Assembly: GCF_900109465.1 (NCBI RefSeq)
Contig: NZ_FOAZ01000020.1
Span: 124,001 to 188,000, forward strand
Direction of reading: 5' to 3'
Source of the DNA: Streptacidiphilus jiangxiensis
GTDB taxonomy: Bacteria > Actinomycetota > Actinomycetes > Streptomycetales > Streptomycetaceae
DNA: 64,000 nucleotides
Translations under genes and position numbers: made by a program
The notes under the pieces: model-generated
Databases searched by the model: none
What the model was told of the DNA's origin: nothing
The model's input: only the letters and a program-made list of their open reading frames with translations
Part shown: piece by piece, positions 26,087 to 34,565 of the stretch
Layout: each line of letters opens with the position of its first letter
Position numbering within the stretch: position 1 is the stretch's first letter

Positions 26087-28351
26087 GTGTCTGGAGCGTC
26101 GTTCGGGGTCGTGTTGCGTGACCTGCGGCAGCGGGCCGGGTGGACGATCGAGGAGCTCGCCGAGGCATCCGGGGTCAGTGTCCGGGCCATCGGTGACATG
26201 GAGCGAGGGCACAGCCGCGTTCCGCGCCGACGCACCGTGGCGGCGCTGGCCGACGGGCTGGGCCTGGCCGACGCGGAGCGGGAGGCGCTGGTGGAGGCCG
26301 CGGTCGCGGGCCGACCGAAGGCCCTGACGGAGGCGCTGGGCGCGACGGCCGCGACCGCCGTCCCGCCGAGGTCGGTGCGGGACTTCACCGGGCGCGTGCC
26401 GGAGTTGGCCCGGCTTCGCGAGGCCGCCCGGAGGGCGGGCACGGGCGCGGGGACGTGCGCGATGGTGGTCTCGGGACCTCCCGGGTGCGGGAAGACGACG
26501 CTGGCGCTGAGGGCGGCGGCGGACCTGGGAGCGGAGTTTCCTGACGGATGCCTCTTGGTGGACCTGCACGGGGTGGACGGTCCCGTGGACCCCGGCGAGG
26601 CGCAGTTGCGGCTGTTGAAGGCACTCGGGGTGTCGGACGGGCGGCTGGCGGCGGAGGACACGCCCGGCCGCGCGGGCCTGCTGCGAGCGCTCCTGGCCGA
26701 GCGCCGCTGCCTGGTGGTACTGGACAACGCCCGCGACGAGGCGCAGGTGCGTGCGTTGCTGCCCGCAAGCGGGTCCAGTCTGGTGCTGGTGACCAGCCGC
26801 CGCCCGCTGACCGGCCTGGAGGACGTCGATCGGCTGGCACTGGCGGAGATGACGCAGCCGGAGGCGGTCGAGCTGCTGCGCGCGATCATCGGCGCGGAGC
26901 GTGCGGACGCGGAGGCCGAGGCGGTCGCGCAGGTGGCGCAGCTGTGCGGATGCCTGCCGTTGGCGCTGCGGGTGGCGGCGAACTGGCTGACGGTGCGTTC
27001 GGGGTGGAGTGTCGACCACCTCGTGCGGCGCCTGGCGGACGAGGAACGCCGCCTGGGCGCTCTCACCGCCGGGGACGTACGGGTGGAGGCGGCGTTCGAA
27101 CTGTCCTACCGGCAGCTGACCGCTCAGGCGGCCCGGATGATGCGCCTGCTCAGCCTGGCGCCCGGCCCCGATTTCACCTCGCCCTACGGCGCCGCGCTCA
27201 CCGGCACCGACCTGTTCGAGGCCGAGGACGTGCTGGAGGAACTGCTGGAGGCCGGGCTGCTCCGGGCCACCTTCGCCGGCCGTTACCAACTCCACGATCT
27301 GCTGCGGCTCTTCGCGCGCCAGCACCTGGCCGGCGAGGAGAGCCGCGGCGAGCGGGAGGCGGCCGAGGGCCGGCTGCGCAGCTGGCTGCTGGACACCGCC
27401 GTTGCCGCCGGGCGCTGGTTCACGCCCGACGTCACCGCTCCGCCCCCGCCCGGGCACGGCCTGGTCCGCCTGGAGACCGCCGAGCAGGCGCGTGCCTGGC
27501 TGGAGAGCGAAACCCCGGCCTGGTACGCCGCGCTGCGGAACTCAGCAGCCCGGGGCGAACACCGCCGAGTGGTGGAAACCGCGGGGACGCTGTTCTCCTT
27601 CGGCGACCTCTGCCCCTGCTGGGGACAGTGGACGGAGGTCTTCCGCCTGTCCAGCGAGGCCGCCACCGCGCTCGCCGACCCCCGTCTGCGGGCCGTCCAC
27701 CTCAACCACCACGCCTGGGCGCTGGGCAACGAGCACCGGTTCCGGGAGGCCGTCGAGCGGACCGAGGAGGCGTTGGCGCTCGCCCGTCGCGCCGGGGACA
27801 TCTGCGAGCAGGCGAGGGCCCTGGTGCTGGCCGGATGGCCGCACAAGCAGCTCGGCCAGATGCAGGAGCGCTACGACAAGGTCAGCGCCGCCGTCGACCT
27901 GTTCGAAGCCGCCGGTGACCATGTGGGCTGGCTCAACGCCGTGCAGTCCTTCCGGGCCTGCCTGCGCGATGCCGGCCGCACCGAGGAGGCGCTGGGTCTG
28001 TACGAGCGTACGGTCGCCTTCCTGGACGCCCCCGACTGCCCCGTCAGCGGGTACAACGCCGACTACATCCGTGCCCGGGCCATCTGCGGACTCGGTCGCG
28101 ACGTCGCCGCGGCTGGGCGCTGGCGGGAGGCGGCCGACCACTCACGCGGCGGACTGCTCCTGATGCGGCAGCTGGGTTTCGCCGGCGGGGAGGCCGAAGC
28201 GCTGATCGACCTGGGGCGGGCCCTGATCGAACTGGGAGAGACGGCGGAGGCCCGCTCCTGCTTCCGCGAGGCCCTCGCTGTCGGCGATGCGGCGGACAGC
28301 AGGAGCCTGGGGGTGGCGCAGCGCATTCTCGACTCACTCCCTGCCGAGTGA
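26087..28351 (+). CDS. HTH-NB-ARC-TPR regulator (STAND NTPase), second copy
   Basis: This protein of about 754 residues has the same architecture as the one at 4773-7019: XRE-type HTH (about 5-60, ASGVSVRAIGDMERGHS), NB-ARC ATPase (Walker A GPPGCGKTT at about 130-138, Walker B-like CLVVLDNARD), and C-terminal TPR repeats. The GTG at 26087 has a GGGGAGGGA ribosome site; ATG 26057 is an in-frame alternative. Its divergence from the oxidoreductase-hydrolase series suggests it regulates that series. Its HTH closely resembles the first copy, so the two may recognise similar DNA. The gene ends one base short of the convergent SnoaL-like gene. Confidence 0.88.
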   Translation: MSGASFGVVLRDLRQRAGWTIEELAEASGVSVRAIGDMERGHSRVPRRRTVAALADGLGLADAEREALVEAAVAGRPKALTEALGATAATAVPPRSVRDFTGRVPELARLREAARRAGTGAGTCAMVVSGPPGCGKTTLALRAAADLGAEFPDGCLLVDLHGVDGPVDPGEAQLRLLKALGVSDGRLAAEDTPGRAGLLRALLAERRCLVVLDNARDEAQVRALLPASGSSLVLVTSRRPLTGLEDVDRLALAEMTQPEAVELLRAIIGAERADAEAEAVAQVAQLCGCLPLALRVAANWLTVRSGWSVDHLVRRLADEERRLGALTAGDVRVEAAFELSYRQLTAQAARMMRLLSLAPGPDFTSPYGAALTGTDLFEAEDVLEELLEAGLLRATFAGRYQLHDLLRLFARQHLAGEESRGEREAAEGRLRSWLLDTAVAAGRWFTPDVTAPPPPGHGLVRLETAEQARAWLESETPAWYAALRNSAARGEHRRVVETAGTLFSFGDLCPCWGQWTEVFRLSSEAATALADPRLRAVHLNHHAWALGNEHRFREAVERTEEALALARRAGDICEQARALVLAGWPHKQLGQMQERYDKVSAAVDLFEAAGDHVGWLNAVQSFRACLRDAGRTEEALGLYERTVAFLDAPDCPVSGYNADYIRARAICGLGRDVAAAGRWREAADHSRGGLLLMRQLGFAGGEAEALIDLGRALIELGETAEARSCFREALAVGDAADSRSLGVAQRILDSLPAE

Positions 28352-28352
28352 A

Positions 28353-28814
28353 CTACCGCGGGCGCAGGTGGCGACTGACGTTGCCGACGAGGTTGATGAC
28401 GACTCGCCGCTCCACGAACCGCCAGCAGCCGGCCCGCCGTTCGAAACGGTCGTGGTAGCGGCCGCCGGCGATGGGCTGAAGTGGCAGGTCGGGTAGCGAC
28501 TGCAGGACCGTGACGTACGAACGGGCGACAGCCCGGTCGTTCTGCTCGTCGACCTCGACAGCCACGTTGGTGACGACATGCTGCGTGCGCGGGGTGCCGT
28601 CGGCGTAGACGATCAACGTGTCCTGGAACATCTCGGTGATCGCGTCGGCGCCGCTGACGGGCTCGCTGCTGCCCACGAAGGTGGCGTCGGCGAGGAGGTC
28701 GCCGAGTCCGACGAAATCGCCGTCGTCCACGAGTTCGGCGTAACGGGCGATCAGGTTCCCGACGGCGCGGTGGCTCGGCGTCGCGTCGTCGGGGGCGTTG
28801 GTGGATTCGGACAT
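28353..28814 (-). CDS. SnoaL-like / NTF2-fold protein
   Basis: This 153-residue small-cone protein starts at ATG 28814, with a GGAGGAG ribosome site. The NTF2-like fold is indicated by VGNLIARYAELVDDGDFVGLGDLLADATFVG and a C-terminal GGRYHDRFERRAGCWRF. Family members are cyclases, isomerases, dehydratases or ring-hydroxylating dioxygenase small subunits. No conserved catalytic set is clear, so only the fold is assigned. It is divergent from an SRPBCC gene, with a palindrome between them. Confidence 0.8.
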   Translation of the reverse strand: MSESTNAPDDATPSHRAVGNLIARYAELVDDGDFVGLGDLLADATFVGSSEPVSGADAITEMFQDTLIVYADGTPRTQHVVTNVAVEVDEQNDRAVARSYVTVLQSLPDLPLQPIAGGRYHDRFERRAGCWRFVERRVVINLVGNVSRHLRPR

Positions 28815-28933
28815 GTTCTCCTCCGGGTTCGCGGCGTGCTGGTGGGCCTCGACAAGTATGGCCCGTAGGGCAGTGGCACACGTATGACGGAGCAGGATCC
28901 TGCGACCGGCCTCCTTGCCTTGCTCTCTGTCGC

Positions 28934-28954
28934 GTAACCTGTCAGAGTGGTTAC
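28934..28954. promoter_or_regulatory. Palindromic operator GTAACC-N9-GGTTAC
   Basis: GTAACC (28934-28939), TGTCAGAGT, GGTTAC (28949-28954) has the same length, outer half-sites and central TCAGA as the perfect palindrome at 12780-12800. It lies 120 nt upstream of the SnoaL-like gene, in the region divergent to the SRPBCC gene. Confidence 0.65.
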
Positions 28955-29035
28955 GTGCTTCGAATCTCCAGCTCGAAGTGGGATTTGCAGCATGCGGCAG
29001 CACCGCATGACGGCGGAGTTCAGTCCCCGTCAGCG

Positions 29036-29045
29036 GTCAACTGAC
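29036..29045. promoter_or_regulatory. GTCAACTGAC element
   Basis: This is the third copy of the decamer seen at 14188 and 19199, here 96 nt upstream of the SRPBCC gene. Confidence 0.4.
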
Positions 29046-29140
29046 GGAGGCGATCCGTCGCCGCCGCGACCAGAGTCAGTGCTGCCGGCAAAACCCGGCG
29101 CGCCGCCCAGCGACCTTGTGCCCACACACCTGGAGTTCCC

Positions 29141-29569
29141 ATGACCGTCGTCGACTTCCATCTCGTCTCCTCGCTGAGCCCCGCCGGCGTACTGGAGGTG
29201 CTCACCGACTTCAGCCCGGCCCGAACGCAGGCCTGGCCCAGCATCGACACCGAACACTTCGAGGTCCACGGCCGGGGCGAGAACTGGGCCGAGGTGACCG
29301 AGGGCACCAGCGCTGCCTGGGAGCGGGCGCGCTACGACTGGGAACCCGAGGGGAACGAGGTCGTCATCACCACCCTCGAATCCAAGCTGTTCGGCCCCGG
29401 CGGCGGTTGGGTGTTCCGGATGACCCCGCAGGCCGACGGCACCCGCGTCGACGTGCGGTTGACCAGAACGCCGAGCTCCCTGAAGGGCAAGCTTCTGGCG
29501 TCGCTGCTCCCCGTTGTCGGCCCGTCGTCCCTGCGCAAGTCGTTCGCCGGCCCGCTCCAGGCCCGATGA
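29141..29569 (+). CDS. SRPBCC (START-like) family protein
   Basis: This 142-residue protein has the START/polyketide-cyclase-like helix-grip fold: a VLEVLTDFSPARTQAWPSI N-terminal strand-helix, central strands (NEVVITTLESKLFG) and a C-terminal helix KGKLLASLLPVVGPSSLRKSF. The fold binds hydrophobic ligands, and some members act as cyclases or ligand-transfer proteins. No catalytic residues can be named. It is the first of two plus-strand genes, followed after 52 nt by an alpha/beta hydrolase, and may act with it on a hydrophobic substrate. Confidence 0.8.
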   Translation: MTVVDFHLVSSLSPAGVLEVLTDFSPARTQAWPSIDTEHFEVHGRGENWAEVTEGTSAAWERARYDWEPEGNEVVITTLESKLFGPGGGWVFRMTPQADGTRVDVRLTRTPSSLKGKLLASLLPVVGPSSLRKSFAGPLQAR

Positions 29570-29621
29570 CGTCGGAACGTCGTCGGCGCCAGCAGCTACC
29601 TCACACCCACGGGAGACGACC

Positions 29622-30536
29622 ATGACCCGCACCCGCGTGACCTTCGACAGCGCCGGCATCGAGATCGCCGCTCACCTCTACCTCCCGGACGGCCGGGCCT
29701 CGGGCCCGCACCCCACCCTCGTGGTCGGTCACCCCGGCGCCGGTGTCAAGGAGCAGGCATCCGGCCTGTACGCCCGGCAGTTGGCGGACCGCGGCTACGT
29801 CACCCTGGCGTTCGACGCCGCCTACCAGGGGGAGTCCGGCGGGTCGCCCCGCGGCCTGGAGGATCCGAGTCAACGGGTGGAGGACTTCAAGGCCGCCGTC
29901 TCGTACCTCAACACCCTCGACTACGTCGACGATGACCGCATCGGACTGCTCGGCATCTGCGCCTCCGGCGGGTACGCCCTGAGCGCGGCGGGCGGTGACC
30001 ACCGCGTGAAGGCCGTCGCCACCGTGTCCGGGGTCGACGTGGCCCGCCAGTTCCGCCTCGGTGCCGACGGGACACAGGACCCGGCGGTCTTCCAGAGCCT
30101 GCTCGACGCGGCTGCCCGCGCCCGCACCTCCGCGGCCCGAGGCGAGGACCCGGGAGCCCTGCCGATCTTCCCTGCGACCGCCGAGGAGGCGGCCGCACTC
30201 GGGGGAGCGCATGCCGTGGAGGGGTTCGAGTACTACTGCACCGCGCGAGGGCGGCACGAGCGCTCCGCCGCGACGTTCGCCTGGTCGAGCATCGACAAGC
30301 TGGCCTTCTTCGACGCCTTCCACGCGGTTCCGCTGATCGGCCCGCGACCTGTGCTTCAGATCGTCGGCACGCGTGCCGTCACCGCTTGGATGGCCCTCGA
30401 CGTCCACCAGAGGGCGACTGGCCCCAAGGAACTGCACTGGATCGAGGCCGCCTCCCACGTCGACCTCTATGACCAGCAGGAGTACGTCGACCAGGCGGTC
30501 GACAGGCTGGCCGAGTTTTTCGGCAAGAACCTGTAG
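29622..30536 (+). CDS. Alpha/beta hydrolase, dienelactone hydrolase-like
   Basis: This 304-residue cytosolic hydrolase starts at ATG 29622. It has VVGHPGAGVKEQASGLYARQ near the oxyanion hole, the nucleophile LLGICASGGYA, and a C-terminal His in EAASHVDLYDQQEYV. The closest family is the YcjY/dienelactone-hydrolase-type group of large-substrate esterases. The PGAGVKEQ segment, where others have HGxG, is characteristic of that subgroup. It ends the enzyme block; IS5 debris begins about 200 nt further on. Confidence 0.85.
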   Translation: MTRTRVTFDSAGIEIAAHLYLPDGRASGPHPTLVVGHPGAGVKEQASGLYARQLADRGYVTLAFDAAYQGESGGSPRGLEDPSQRVEDFKAAVSYLNTLDYVDDDRIGLLGICASGGYALSAAGGDHRVKAVATVSGVDVARQFRLGADGTQDPAVFQSLLDAAARARTSAARGEDPGALPIFPATAEEAAALGGAHAVEGFEYYCTARGRHERSAATFAWSSIDKLAFFDAFHAVPLIGPRPVLQIVGTRAVTAWMALDVHQRATGPKELHWIEAASHVDLYDQQEYVDQAVDRLAEFFGKNL

Positions 30537-30752
30537 CCGGGCCATGGCGACACGAACAGCCGTCGGGCCGGGGGCGACCCCTCCCAATGCCCCGAGGTGG
30601 ACGTGGGCGTGGGTATCGCTGGACCCGGTCGTCCGTTCCACGATGCTCTCGCAGGCCTCGACGCGTGGGGAGTTGGACGGCTACGCCGACCTCACGTGGC
30701 TCGCCGCCGGACACCTTCCGGCGGCGTCCCCGTGTGCATTCCGTGCATGAGC

Positions 30753-31259
30753 TCAATCCTTGACCACGCCGGGGTGCTGGGCGGCGACTTGGTCGAGGGC
30801 CCGCCGTCCGCTTTCGGGGTCCTGGATGGAGGCGGCGGTGACGATGACTGCGAGCAGGAGGCCGAGGGTGTCGGTCACCAGGCGGCGCTTGCGGCCCTTG
30901 ATCTTCTTGGCCGCGTCGATGCCCTGGTCGGCCTCGGCGACGTTGCTCGAGGTCTTCACGCTCTGGGCGTCGAGGACGGCGGCGGCCTCCCACTTCGCGT
31001 AGTAGTCGTAGACCGTCTTGTAGGGCGGGAGGTCGTGCGGCAGGTACTCCCACGGGATGCCGGTGCGGTTCACGTAAAGGATCGCGTTCACGATCTCGCG
31101 CAGGTCGTGAACGCGAGCGGAGACACCCGGGCCACTGCGAGCCGCCCGCCAGGCCGTGAACGCGGGCTCCATCAGGGCCCAGCGGGCATCGGACACATCG
31201 CTGCGAACGGGCGCCGAGAGCTCACGAGACGTGCAACGAGCCATCCTCGCCGCAGTCAC
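30753..31259 (-). pseudogene. IS5-family transposase, N-terminal remnant
   Basis: The 168-residue frame covers the N-terminal half of an IS5-family transposase: DVSDARWALMEPAF, DLREIVNAILYVNRTGIPW, the first catalytic Asp in VLDAQSVKTSSN, and TDTLGLLLAVIVTAAS. Between YAKWE and AAAVLDAQ about 20-25 residues of the usual protein are missing, and the frame stops at HPGVVKD where intact enzymes continue with the second catalytic Asp region. The start side retains the likely terminal repeat (GATCAGTTGCCCTCTTAACG at about 31281-31300). A C-terminal IS5 remnant in the same orientation lies at 946-1224. Confidence 0.82.
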
Positions 31260-31317
31260 CCAAACCGCCCAATACCTAGATCAGTTGCCCTCTTAACGTC
31301 CTCTGAGGGGCGCCTGC

Positions 31318-32055
31318 TCACGAGTCCCAGGGATACTCCGGCGGCCAGCGGTAGCCGAGCTTCTCCGCGGCCGTCTGCGAACCGCCCCAAACCTGCGCCG
31401 TAGCACGGGGATCTTCGGCAGTCAGCCGGGCTTCGAGTTGGTCTGCCTGGCCGGCCGGGTCGTCCGCGGAGATCGGCAGCCTGATCCCGAACTGGAGCCA
31501 GTGGTCCTCGCGCTCGTCACAATCGCGGGGATGGCGCAGCACGACGTCGATCCAGTCGGGTTCGTTCCAACTGTCCCAGATCGCTTCGAGCTCGCAGTCC
31601 CACGCGGCCAGCCCGCTGCCGTCTGCCGTCAGCTTCGCTTCGAGCAGGTCGGCGACCACGGTGCCGGGCCACTGCCACCTGCGGTCCGCTTCGGCCCGGG
31701 CGACCTCGGCGTCGTACTGGGCGGCGGAGAACCGGCAGTCGGCCAGGCTGAAATCCTTGTCCATCGGATTGCGCCAGCCTGTCCAGAGCACGTGCTCCAT
31801 CTCGCGCCTGATCGTCACGTGGACGGCGCCGCAGCACTCCTCCACGCATCCGGTCTTGGCGATGCGGACCTCGCGAGGGGTGGCCGTTGCCCGCAGTAGC
31901 GTGGCCGAACCCAGCAGGTGCCTTGGGCTGAGGCTCCGGTAGGGGGAGTCGGCGAACAGGTCCCGTCCGCCGACGATCGGGCGGACCTCCAGCCCGACCT
32001 CGGCGGCTGGCGGGCAGATGATGCGCAGTTCCAGAACGTCCACGGTTTCGGCCAC
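31318..32055 (-). CDS. Hypothetical protein (245 aa)
   Basis: This is a soluble acidic protein with no family I recognise. It starts at GTG 32055 with no clear ribosome site. The N-terminal part (LELRIICPPAAEVGLEV) is beta-rich, a CVEECC cysteine cluster occurs near residue 70, and the C-terminal half is Trp-rich (DSWNEPDWIDVVLRHP, then YRWPPEYPWDS). Codon use is normal for the window. It stands alone between IS5 debris and a gene-poor stretch. Confidence 0.6.
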   Translation of the reverse strand: MAETVDVLELRIICPPAAEVGLEVRPIVGGRDLFADSPYRSLSPRHLLGSATLLRATATPREVRIAKTGCVEECCGAVHVTIRREMEHVLWTGWRNPMDKDFSLADCRFSAAQYDAEVARAEADRRWQWPGTVVADLLEAKLTADGSGLAAWDCELEAIWDSWNEPDWIDVVLRHPRDCDEREDHWLQFGIRLPISADDPAGQADQLEARLTAEDPRATAQVWGGSQTAAEKLGYRWPPEYPWDS

Positions 32056-32818
32056 CGACCGATGATGGTCGACCGGGCCGCCGCTGTCACCCGAATTGCC
32101 GCGGCCTGCGAATGAAGGGCTGGTGCGTGACCCGTGTCGGCGTGGTGGTGGACTTCACGTCGAAGATCAGAACCCCGGCCAGGAACTCGTGGGCACGCCG
32201 CCGATGCGGAGCTCCAGACCCCGGCCGACTCCTCGGGCTGACGCAGGGCCTACTCGGGGGAGGCGTTCCGGGGCGTTCGGCGAGAGGGACAGCTGTGTCG
32301 TTCCGTTGCAGTTCATCAATATCGCGGACACGGACCCTGTGGGTGCCGAATATTGCGTCCATGCAGGTCAAAGTGCTCTTGTGCTCCGGACTGCGCACGT
32401 GCGAGTTGAACGCTTTCCGTGGCTGCTCCCAACCAGCGGAGAGCAGTTCGCCTGCTTCTGCTCGAGATTCGAATTGCTTTCTTATGTGCCATTGTTGACA
32501 AGATATCTGTTTTATGACCAGCCTTCGGGGAGTGAAGGCTCGCCGACGTCGGCCAGCTCGGTGGCATCATCAATAAGTACCTACGTGCTGCTTGATCTGC
32601 GCGGATGAGGATATTGGCAGGCCCAGTCGACCGACGCCCACGGCCATCGCCACGACCACCACGGCCACCAGCCCGGTCACGGTGACCATGACGAGTGACG
32701 CGCACGATCTGCGGATGCCCGGCTCGGCCGATGCGCAGATCAGTGACCGGACGGAGGAGCCCGTGATGTCACGCCAACCTCTCGGGAACCCGTTGCCGCC
32801 GGGTTCCGTCCCAGAGGC
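32056..32818. other. Gene-poor stretch with a lower-GC patch
   Basis: No convincing gene was found in these 760 bases; the open frames are short and low in coding character. Around 32440-32600 the sequence is clearly lower in GC than its surroundings (GACAAGATATCTGTTTTATG and neighbouring runs), including a TTGACA at 32495-32500 but no matched -10 box. A minus-strand frame at about 32570-32690 encodes one hydrophobic helix (MVTVTGLVAVVVVAMAVGVG) without a ribosome site. This looks like decayed or foreign DNA. Confidence 0.45.
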
Positions 32819-33334
32819 ATGCGAAGACTGGCGTGCGTAGGAAGCGTCGTAGCGGCGGCGGCGATGGTGGGCACGTTGATGACCGCGGCCCCGGCCCATG
32901 CGTCCTGTGCCGCTCCGGCAGCCGCCTCGGCAAGCCAGTTCACCGGGCAGGTGCTCTCCACAAGCCGCTCCGGGCGGGACGCCCAAGTGCGCACCCTCGC
33001 GGGCACCGTGGTGGAGGTGATCGGCACCCCGGCAGACGATGGGCAATTCACGAGTGTGGACCGTGCCTACCAGGTCGGTACGTGGTACGTCTTCGACCCG
33101 GACAACGCCTCCAGTCCCTTCCGCGACAACCTCTGCACCGCCACCCACGCCCTCCCAGCAGGTTGGACCCCGCCCGGTCGGACAGCGCCCGGGGGCGCGG
33201 CCCGCCAGACTGCGACACTGACCCAGCCGTCCGGCGGTTCCGCGACCTGGCCCTGGGCGGCCGCCGGTGCGGCAGCGGTACTCGTCCTGCTGGGAGCGTT
33301 TCGGTGGGTCCGCACCTCGCGCCGCCGAAGCTGA
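32819..33334 (+). CDS. Secreted, membrane-anchored hypothetical protein
   Basis: This 171-residue protein has a Sec signal peptide (MRRLACVGSVVAAAAMVGTL, cleavage near AHA-SCA). An extracellular domain of about 100 residues contains two further cysteines (CAAPAAAS and DNLCTATH), followed by a Pro/Thr/Gly linker and a C-terminal helix WPWAAAGAAAVLVLLGAF with an RTSRRRS tail. That layout is common for surface proteins of streptomycetes. It has a weak AGAGG ribosome site. Its whole length is antisense to the altered C-terminal part of the TetR frame at 33067-33828. The function is unknown. Confidence 0.75.
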   Translation: MRRLACVGSVVAAAAMVGTLMTAAPAHASCAAPAAASASQFTGQVLSTSRSGRDAQVRTLAGTVVEVIGTPADDGQFTSVDRAYQVGTWYVFDPDNASSPFRDNLCTATHALPAGWTPPGRTAPGGAARQTATLTQPSGGSATWPWAAAGAAAVLVLLGAFRWVRTSRRRS

Positions 33335-33828
33335 CCCCGAGCGCCTGCGCGCGAGGTGGCCAGTTCCTCCGGGGAGGTGTCCTCGCGAAGACCCCCGGTC
33401 GCGGCGACGTCGGCGACCAGGTCTCGGAAGAGGTCGACGAGCTGCTGCTCGGCCCGGTCCATGGGTTCGCCGCGGTGGACCAGGGTGGAGATCTCACCGC
33501 CGTGCCGCGCGCGGTGGTGGCAGATCAGCGCATACGCGCCCAGAACCGATTCCAGGCGTTCAGCCGGAGTCCCGGCCTGGTCGCGCAGCAGCGCGAGTTG
33601 CGCGAGGTGTTCCTCGACGTGGCGCTGGTGGCGGGCGATCAGGATCGACTCGACGTCGGGGAAGTACTTGTACAGCGTCGCCCGGCCGATGCCCGCCTGC
33701 TCCGCGATCTGGGACATCTTCACGGCCGCGATCCCGTGCTCGACCGCGAGAGCGGCGGTGGTCTCCATGATTGCGTCGCGCACCGCGTGGGGGTGCGCTT
33801 CGACCGTCTCGTTCCACAGCTTCGGCAC
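33067..33828 (-). CDS. TetR-family regulator with replaced C-terminus
   Basis: The first about 158 residues are a clear TetR protein: HTH QIAEQAGIGRATLYKYF at about 40-58 and a ligand domain with HHRARHGGEISTLVHRGEPMDRAEQQLVDLF. After TSPEELA (near 33360) the frame loses all family resemblance and becomes Arg/Pro-rich, because it runs antisense through the secreted-protein gene. Normal relatives have about 40 more family-like residues there. The 3' end was therefore probably lost in a rearrangement; the N-terminal HTH may still work. It is divergent from the methyltransferase at 33892, its likely target, with TATCGATA between them. Confidence 0.7.
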   Translation of the reverse strand: MPKLWNETVEAHPHAVRDAIMETTAALAVEHGIAAVKMSQIAEQAGIGRATLYKYFPDVESILIARHQRHVEEHLAQLALLRDQAGTPAERLESVLGAYALICHHRARHGGEISTLVHRGEPMDRAEQQLVDLFRDLVADVAATGGLREDTSPEELATSRAGARGQLRRREVRTHRNAPSRTSTAAAPAAAQGQVAEPPDGWVSVAVWRAAPPGAVRPGGVQPAGRAWVAVQRLSRKGLEALSGSKTYHVPTW

Positions 33829-33843
33829 GACAGAGACAAAGTG

Positions 33844-33851
33844 TATCGATA
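33844..33851. promoter_or_regulatory. TATCGATA palindrome between TetR and methyltransferase genes
   Basis: An 8-bp palindrome, extending to ATCGATAAA, lies in the 63-nt divergent promoter. A second ATCGATAAA lies near 34538-34546, just before the DUF2218 gene. It may be the TetR operator. Confidence 0.35.
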
Positions 33852-33891
33852 AAGCTTGAGGGGTCGATCAGGATGAGGAAGTGAGGCTCCC

Positions 33892-34524
33892 GTGTCCGAC
33901 GTGTCATCCGCCCATGCCGCCACCACCGCGTCGGGACCGCAGTCGTTGGACGCGCTGTATGTCGCTCCGCCGCCGTGGGACATCGGCCGCCCGCAGCCCG
34001 CTCTACTCGACCTCGCCGAGAGCGGTGTGCTGCGCGGCCGGGTGCTCGACGCAGGCTGCGGGACGGGCGAACACGCGCTGATGGCCGCCGCGCTAGGCCT
34101 GAATGCGACCGGTGTCGACCTCGCCGTGGCAGCCCTGGCCGGCGCCGAACGCAAGGCTCGGCAGCGCGGCCTGACCGCCCGCTTTCTGCGCTACGACGCG
34201 CTCGACCTGGCCGCACTCGGTGAGGAGTTCGACACCGTGCTCGACTCCCTGGTCTTCCACGGGTTCGACGGCGCGGACCGCGCCCGCTACGTCGAAGGCC
34301 TGCGCGCCGCGACCGTGTCTGGAGGCCGCTGCTTCCTGCTGTCGTTCCGCGACGAACCGCCGAACCGCTCTGCACGAGTGCACGCGGTCACGCCCGAGGA
34401 GCTTCGCGCCGCCTTCGCCGAAGGACGGCGGATCGACGCCATCGACCCGGTGAGGGTGGACAGCTCCCTGCCAGACCTGGCCAGCGGGATCCGAGGTTGG
34501 CGCACCTCCCTGACCCGAATTTGA
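33892..34524 (+). CDS. Class I SAM-dependent methyltransferase
   Basis: This 210-residue methyltransferase starts at GTG 33892. SAM-binding motif I is VLDAGCGTGEHALMA, followed by ATGVDLAVAALAGAERKA, and the later acidic loop is FDTVLDSLVFHGFD. The small size and PPPWDIGRPQPAL N-terminus match thiopurine-methyltransferase-like or tellurite-resistance TehB-like proteins that methylate small molecules. It is divergent from a TetR gene, an arrangement typical of inducible detoxification. The acceptor is unknown. Confidence 0.87.
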   Translation: MSDVSSAHAATTASGPQSLDALYVAPPPWDIGRPQPALLDLAESGVLRGRVLDAGCGTGEHALMAAALGLNATGVDLAVAALAGAERKARQRGLTARFLRYDALDLAALGEEFDTVLDSLVFHGFDGADRARYVEGLRAATVSGGRCFLLSFRDEPPNRSARVHAVTPEELRAAFAEGRRIDAIDPVRVDSSLPDLASGIRGWRTSLTRI

Positions 34525-34565
34525 CGCACGTCCCCGCATCGATAAACCCTGCGACAGGAGCGGTC

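Noticed and set aside
32570-33148. Minus-strand 192-codon frame over the start of the secreted-protein gene
   Set aside because: Only one hydrophobic stretch looks protein-like, there is no ribosome site, and most of it is antisense to a better gene.
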